A stretch of DNA of 64,000 nt, taken from assembly GCF_008629675.1 (NCBI RefSeq), contig NZ_VWOX01000015.1, forward strand, positions 62,001 through 126,000, written 5' to 3'. Origin of the DNA: Roseiconus nitratireducens. Its GTDB lineage: Bacteria > Planctomycetota > Planctomycetia > Pirellulales > Pirellulaceae. The position numbers were made by a program, and so were the translations under genes. Positions 60,731 to 64,000 of this stretch are shown piece by piece. The first letter of the stretch is position 1. Each line of letters opens with the position of its first letter. The notes beneath the pieces are model-generated. The model was not told the origin of the DNA, did no database searches, and saw only the letters and a program-made list of their open reading frames with translations.

Positions 60731-63193
60731 ATGACTTGCCCCGATCCAGCGGATTTCGAAAAACTGGCATCGTTCTATTTGGGACGTCAATACGATTTGA
60801 GCAATCGTCAATTGCTGGATCACCTGCTGATGTACGACGCCAAGGATCTGTGCACGCACGCCATGTGCGTGGGGATGACCGGCAGCGGCAAAACCGGGCT
60901 GTGCCTGTCGCTATTGGAGGAAGCCGCCCTGGACGGCATCCCCGCCATTTGCGTGGACCCCAAAGGCGATCTGGCGAATTTGATGCTGACGTTCCCCGAC
61001 CTGAAACCGGAGGACTTTCAGCCCTGGTTGCAGCAAAGTGAAGCGACGCGGCGGGGGATCACGCTCCAGGAGTTCGCTCAACAGACGGCGACGTCGTGGG
61101 CCGAAGGCTTGGCATCCTGGGGGCAGTCGCCGGATCGAATTCGAGCCCTCAAGGACGCCGCCGAAGTCTCCATCTACACACCGGGCAGTTCGATCGGGTT
61201 GCCCCTGACCGTGTTGAAGAGCTTTGACGCACCAACGCCCGAAGTCCGGGCGGACACCGAAGCCCTGGGCGAGCGGATCACCGCGGCCGTGTCCGGGTTG
61301 CTGTCGCTGCTGGGCATGAACGTCGATCCCCTGACGTCCCCCGAACATATTTTGATCGCATCGATCCTGCGTCATCAGTGGCTCTCGGGCAAGAACGTCA
61401 CCATCGGCGGCCTGATTCGTCTGATCCAATCTCCTCCACTGGACCGCGTCGGCGTTGTGGACCTGGACACGTTTATGCCCGTCGCCGACCGGGCAGCGTT
61501 GGCGATGAAATTGAACAACCTGCTGGCCTCCCCCGCATTCGCATCGTGGCTGGAAGGCGAATCGCTGTCGATCCAGCGGTTGCTGCACACCGCCGACGGA
61601 AAACCCCGGTTGTCGATCCTGTCGATCTCGCACCTGAGCGAAAGCGAACGGATGTTCTTCGTCACCATCCTGCTCAATGAGTTGGTCACCTGGATGCGAA
61701 CCCAGACCGGGACCAGTTCGTTGCGAGCGTTGTTTTACATGGACGAGGTCGCCGGCTACTTCCCGCCGGTCGCCAAACCGCCCAGCAAACCGCCGATGCT
61801 GACGTTGTTGAAACAGGCCAGGGCGTTCGGCCTGGGCATCGTCCTGGCCACGCAAAACCCGGTCGACCTGGATTACAAGGGACTTTCTAACATCGGCACC
61901 TGGTTCCTGGGACGTCTGCAAACCGAACGAGACAAGGCGCGCGTCCTGGAGGGCCTGGAAGGCGCGGCCGGCGAGTCGGGAACGACATTCGATCGTGGAG
62001 CGATGGAACGGATCCTGGCTTCACTGGGCAAGGGGGTGTTTTTGATGAACAACGTCCACGACGACGCCCCGGTCACCTTCCAAACACGCTGGGCAATGTC
62101 CTTCCTGGCCGGCCCCCTGGCGCGGCGGCAGATCGCCGATCTGATGGCCGAACAAAAGCAGACCCGACGGAACCGGCTGGAACAGGCCGGGGAGTTGGTC
62201 GAATCGGAAGCGGCGACGGTCGCCCGACCCGTCGTGCCGGCCGGAATCGATGAGCTTTTCCTGGAGAGCTGGCAATCGCCGCAGGCGGACGCGAAACGGG
62301 TGTACCGCCCGGCGCTGCTGGGCGAAGGCTCGCTGCACTTCATCCGGGCCAGCGCCGACTTGGACCGCTGGCACGACACCCGCCGCATCCTTCCCTGCAC
62401 CGCCGAAGGCTTCCCTGACACGCTGTGGGAAATCAGTCAAGCTCTCCCGCCGGAGAATGAGTTGCTTACCGATCCCGAACCGGGAATCGCGTTCAGCGAA
62501 CTGCCCGCGACGGTCGGCGGCAAATCCAAGTTCCGAAGTTACAAATCGCAATTCAAAGACTTCCTGTACCGCCACTGCACGATGACGCTGTACAAGTGCC
62601 CGGGGCTGTCCGGCTACGCGCCCGGCGGCAGCACGCGTGCCGAAGCGCGACTCCATTTCCAACAGCTCCTGCGTGAAAAACGCGACCTGGAAACGGAAAA
62701 GCTGCGGGCGAAATACCAGAGCAAGATGGAGTCGCTGGAAAAGAAGATCCGCACGGCCGAGGACCGGGTGCGGCGTGAAGAATCACAATACGACCAGGCC
62801 CGCTGGTCCACCCTGGTCTCGGTCGGTTCGTCCATCCTGGGTGCGTTCGTCGGCGGTCGCCGCGGCGGCGTCGCCACGGCAGCCCGCGGCGTCGGTCGCG
62901 CATCGCAACAGCGGGACGACGTCCTGCGCGCCGAGCAGGCCGTCGAACTGTTGCGAGACGATCTCCGCGAATTGGAACACGATCTGCAAAATGAAATCCG
63001 GGAACTGGCCGAGTCCTGTGACATCGACCACATTGAATTGGAATCGACGGACATCGCCCCTCGCAAAAGTGATTTAAAAACCGACGACATCGCCGTGTTG
63101 TGGACACCGTGGCAAGTGGACGACGCGGGAATTGCCATCCCGTTGTTTGACACCCTCCCCGCCGGGAACAGCCAACCGGACCACGTCGGCTGA
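60731..63193 (+). CDS. HerA/VirB4-like P-loop ATPase with C-terminal coiled-coil
   Basis: 820 residues. Walker A is GMTGSGKT (48-55), with AICVDPKGDLANLML and the Walker B ALFYMDEVAGYFPP (about 335). ATQNPVDLDYKGLSNIGTWF resembles the sensor/arginine region of HerA-type helicases (DUF853/DUF87 group). Residues about 640-700 and 735-775 are predicted coiled coil (EKLRAKYQSKMESLEKKI and on), separated by a Gly/Ala-rich segment. It is soluble. Such proteins pump or remodel DNA or act as hexameric motors; no nuclease partner (NurA, Sir2) is adjacent. Confidence 0.8.
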   Translation: MTCPDPADFEKLASFYLGRQYDLSNRQLLDHLLMYDAKDLCTHAMCVGMTGSGKTGLCLSLLEEAALDGIPAICVDPKGDLANLMLTFPDLKPEDFQPWLQQSEATRRGITLQEFAQQTATSWAEGLASWGQSPDRIRALKDAAEVSIYTPGSSIGLPLTVLKSFDAPTPEVRADTEALGERITAAVSGLLSLLGMNVDPLTSPEHILIASILRHQWLSGKNVTIGGLIRLIQSPPLDRVGVVDLDTFMPVADRAALAMKLNNLLASPAFASWLEGESLSIQRLLHTADGKPRLSILSISHLSESERMFFVTILLNELVTWMRTQTGTSSLRALFYMDEVAGYFPPVAKPPSKPPMLTLLKQARAFGLGIVLATQNPVDLDYKGLSNIGTWFLGRLQTERDKARVLEGLEGAAGESGTTFDRGAMERILASLGKGVFLMNNVHDDAPVTFQTRWAMSFLAGPLARRQIADLMAEQKQTRRNRLEQAGELVESEAATVARPVVPAGIDELFLESWQSPQADAKRVYRPALLGEGSLHFIRASADLDRWHDTRRILPCTAEGFPDTLWEISQALPPENELLTDPEPGIAFSELPATVGGKSKFRSYKSQFKDFLYRHCTMTLYKCPGLSGYAPGGSTRAEARLHFQQLLREKRDLETEKLRAKYQSKMESLEKKIRTAEDRVRREESQYDQARWSTLVSVGSSILGAFVGGRRGGVATAARGVGRASQQRDDVLRAEQAVELLRDDLRELEHDLQNEIRELAESCDIDHIELESTDIAPRKSDLKTDDIAVLWTPWQVDDAGIAIPLFDTLPAGNSQPDHVG

Positions 63194-63233
63194 ACAAGCG
63201 TGACGCATTGACCGGCCCTTGGGCGCCGATTAG

Positions 63234-63287
63234 GCATTTGCCATTGGCCAGGCCTTTGCTATTGACCTGGCGTTTGAGATTCATCTG
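63234..63287. repeat. Degenerate tandem array, period 18 bp
   Basis: Three units: GCATTTGCCATTGGCCAG (63234), GCCTTTGCTATTGACCTG (63252) and GCGTTTGAGATTCATCTG (63270). They sit in the 146-bp gap between the HerA-like gene and the PhyH gene. Confidence 0.7.
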
Positions 63288-63339
63288 GCCCTTGGCGTCG
63301 TCACTCATTCACACAACGCCCCTCCCCCATGAGCATCCG

Positions 63340-64000
63340 ATGAAAGACTTTCAAATCATCCCGACCGACGATGAACTCGAATCGCTGCAGCGTGACCTGA
63401 CGTTTCATCCGGCGGGAGTCGAGCACCCCGAAACCCTGTCGGCCGACCAGATTCGCCACTTCAACGATCGAGGCTACATCGCCCCGCTGGAGATCTTCAC
63501 GGCGGATGAAATCGGAAAGATTCGGGAATACTTCGACGACCTGTTGCGGCGGGTCACGGCCGGCGGCGGAGACAGCTACTCGATCAGCTCCGCCCATCTG
63601 AAGTACGGGCCGGTCCATGACCTGTTGACCGATGCCAGGATTGTCTCACCGGTTAGCGACCTGCTGGGCGAGAACGTGATCGGATGGGGATCCCACTTTT
63701 TCTGCAAGATGCCCCGCGACGGCAAAAGTGTCGCCTGGCACCAGGACGCCAGCTACTGGCCGCTGTCACCCAGCAAAGCAGTCACCGTGTGGTTGGCAAT
63801 CGACGACGCCGATCAGGAGAACGGGTGCATGAAGTTCATTGCCGGCTCGCACACCAAGGGACACATGACCTACCGTCCCAGCGACTCCACCGAGCACAAC
63901 GTGTTGAACCAAACGATCGATGACCCGGAGCAGTATGGCGAACTGGTGTATGACCCGCTGCGGGCCGGCCAGGCTTCCATTCACGCCGACCTGCTGTTGC
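63340..64000 (+). CDS. Phytanoyl-CoA dioxygenase (PhyH) family protein, partial
   Basis: At least 220 residues, cut by the right edge. It starts at an ATG at 63340. The Fe(II)-binding HxD motif is AWHQDASYWPL (His134, Asp136), with family segments IRHFNDRGYIAPLEIFTAD at the front and TVWLAIDDADQENGCMKFIAGSH. The distal His lies in or beyond the visible end (ASIHADLLL). It should be a 2-oxoglutarate-dependent hydroxylase; substrate unknown, since the family ranges from lipids to natural products. An out-of-frame ATG at 63329 gives only four codons. Confidence 0.88.
   Translation, partial: MKDFQIIPTDDELESLQRDLTFHPAGVEHPETLSADQIRHFNDRGYIAPLEIFTADEIGKIREYFDDLLRRVTAGGGDSYSISSAHLKYGPVHDLLTDARIVSPVSDLLGENVIGWGSHFFCKMPRDGKSVAWHQDASYWPLSPSKAVTVWLAIDDADQENGCMKFIAGSHTKGHMTYRPSDSTEHNVLNQTIDDPEQYGELVYDPLRAGQASIHADLLL

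Overview
The window reads as chromosome of a Planctomycetota bacterium, most likely family Pirellulaceae (Rhodopirellula/Stieleria-like). This is inferred from gene content only: a DUF1592 cytochrome-like protein paired with a Tat-exported DUF1552 protein, PQQ-type beta-propellers, a DUF1080/sugar dehydrogenase fusion, a sulfatase, an ECF sigma factor coupled to a planctomycete-style kinase-like protein, a cysteine-rich secreted repeat protein, a lysine-rich H1-like protein and PilM fused to extra domains. The DNA is GC-rich. Shine-Dalgarno sites are patchy and several starts appear to be GTG or TTG. I saw no rRNA, tRNA, CRISPR array, transposase or prophage gene. Both edges cut genes: a zinc-ribbon membrane protein on the left and a phytanoyl-CoA dioxygenase on the right.

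Layout. 1-6.4 kb: zinc-ribbon membrane protein, TrmL, a TPR protein, a membrane protein with tandem HPt-like domains and a secreted FAD oxidoreductase. 6.8-14.5 kb: PAS-LuxR regulator, di-haem peroxidase, TruB, a Nudix-aquaporin pair, DUF3500 protein and sulfatase. 14.6-23.5 kb (minus strand): ECF sigma factor plus pseudokinase; a tightly overlapping cluster of PQQ lipoprotein, degenerate receiver, PanD and YdcZ-type transporter; a second PQQ protein; and a cupin. 24.1-28.6 kb: cysteine-rich secreted protein with a strong terminator, Mrp ATPase, H1-like protein with its own terminator, an AT-richer gene-free stretch, and an M50 protease. 29.1-34.3 kb: the DUF1592/DUF1552 pair and HemB. 34.3-40.6 kb: PilM-fusion protein and two methionine-rich membrane-anchored proteins. 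41.7-54.8 kb: GH38-like protein, DUF1080-sugar dehydrogenase fusion, BioA, a LigD-phosphoesterase-like protein, a two-gene unit with a 1189-residue secreted protein, and an epimerase. 55.2-64 kb: Rpe with a histidine-phosphatase-fold pseudoenzyme, a split glutamate-synthase-like pair, two overlapping purine nucleoside phosphorylases, a HerA-like ATPase and PhyH.

Themes. Several genes look like catalytically dead paralogues translationally coupled to a live partner: the receiver without its Asp, the kinase without HRD/DFG, and the phosphoglycerate-mutase fold without its His. Many intergenic gaps hold short degenerate tandem repeats of 13-18 bp, which looks like a genome-wide habit of small tandem duplications. 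The most unusual protein-level signals are the Cys-rich repeat protein and the Met-rich tracts in the PilM neighbourhood. All homology calls rest on motifs read by eye, with no database search.
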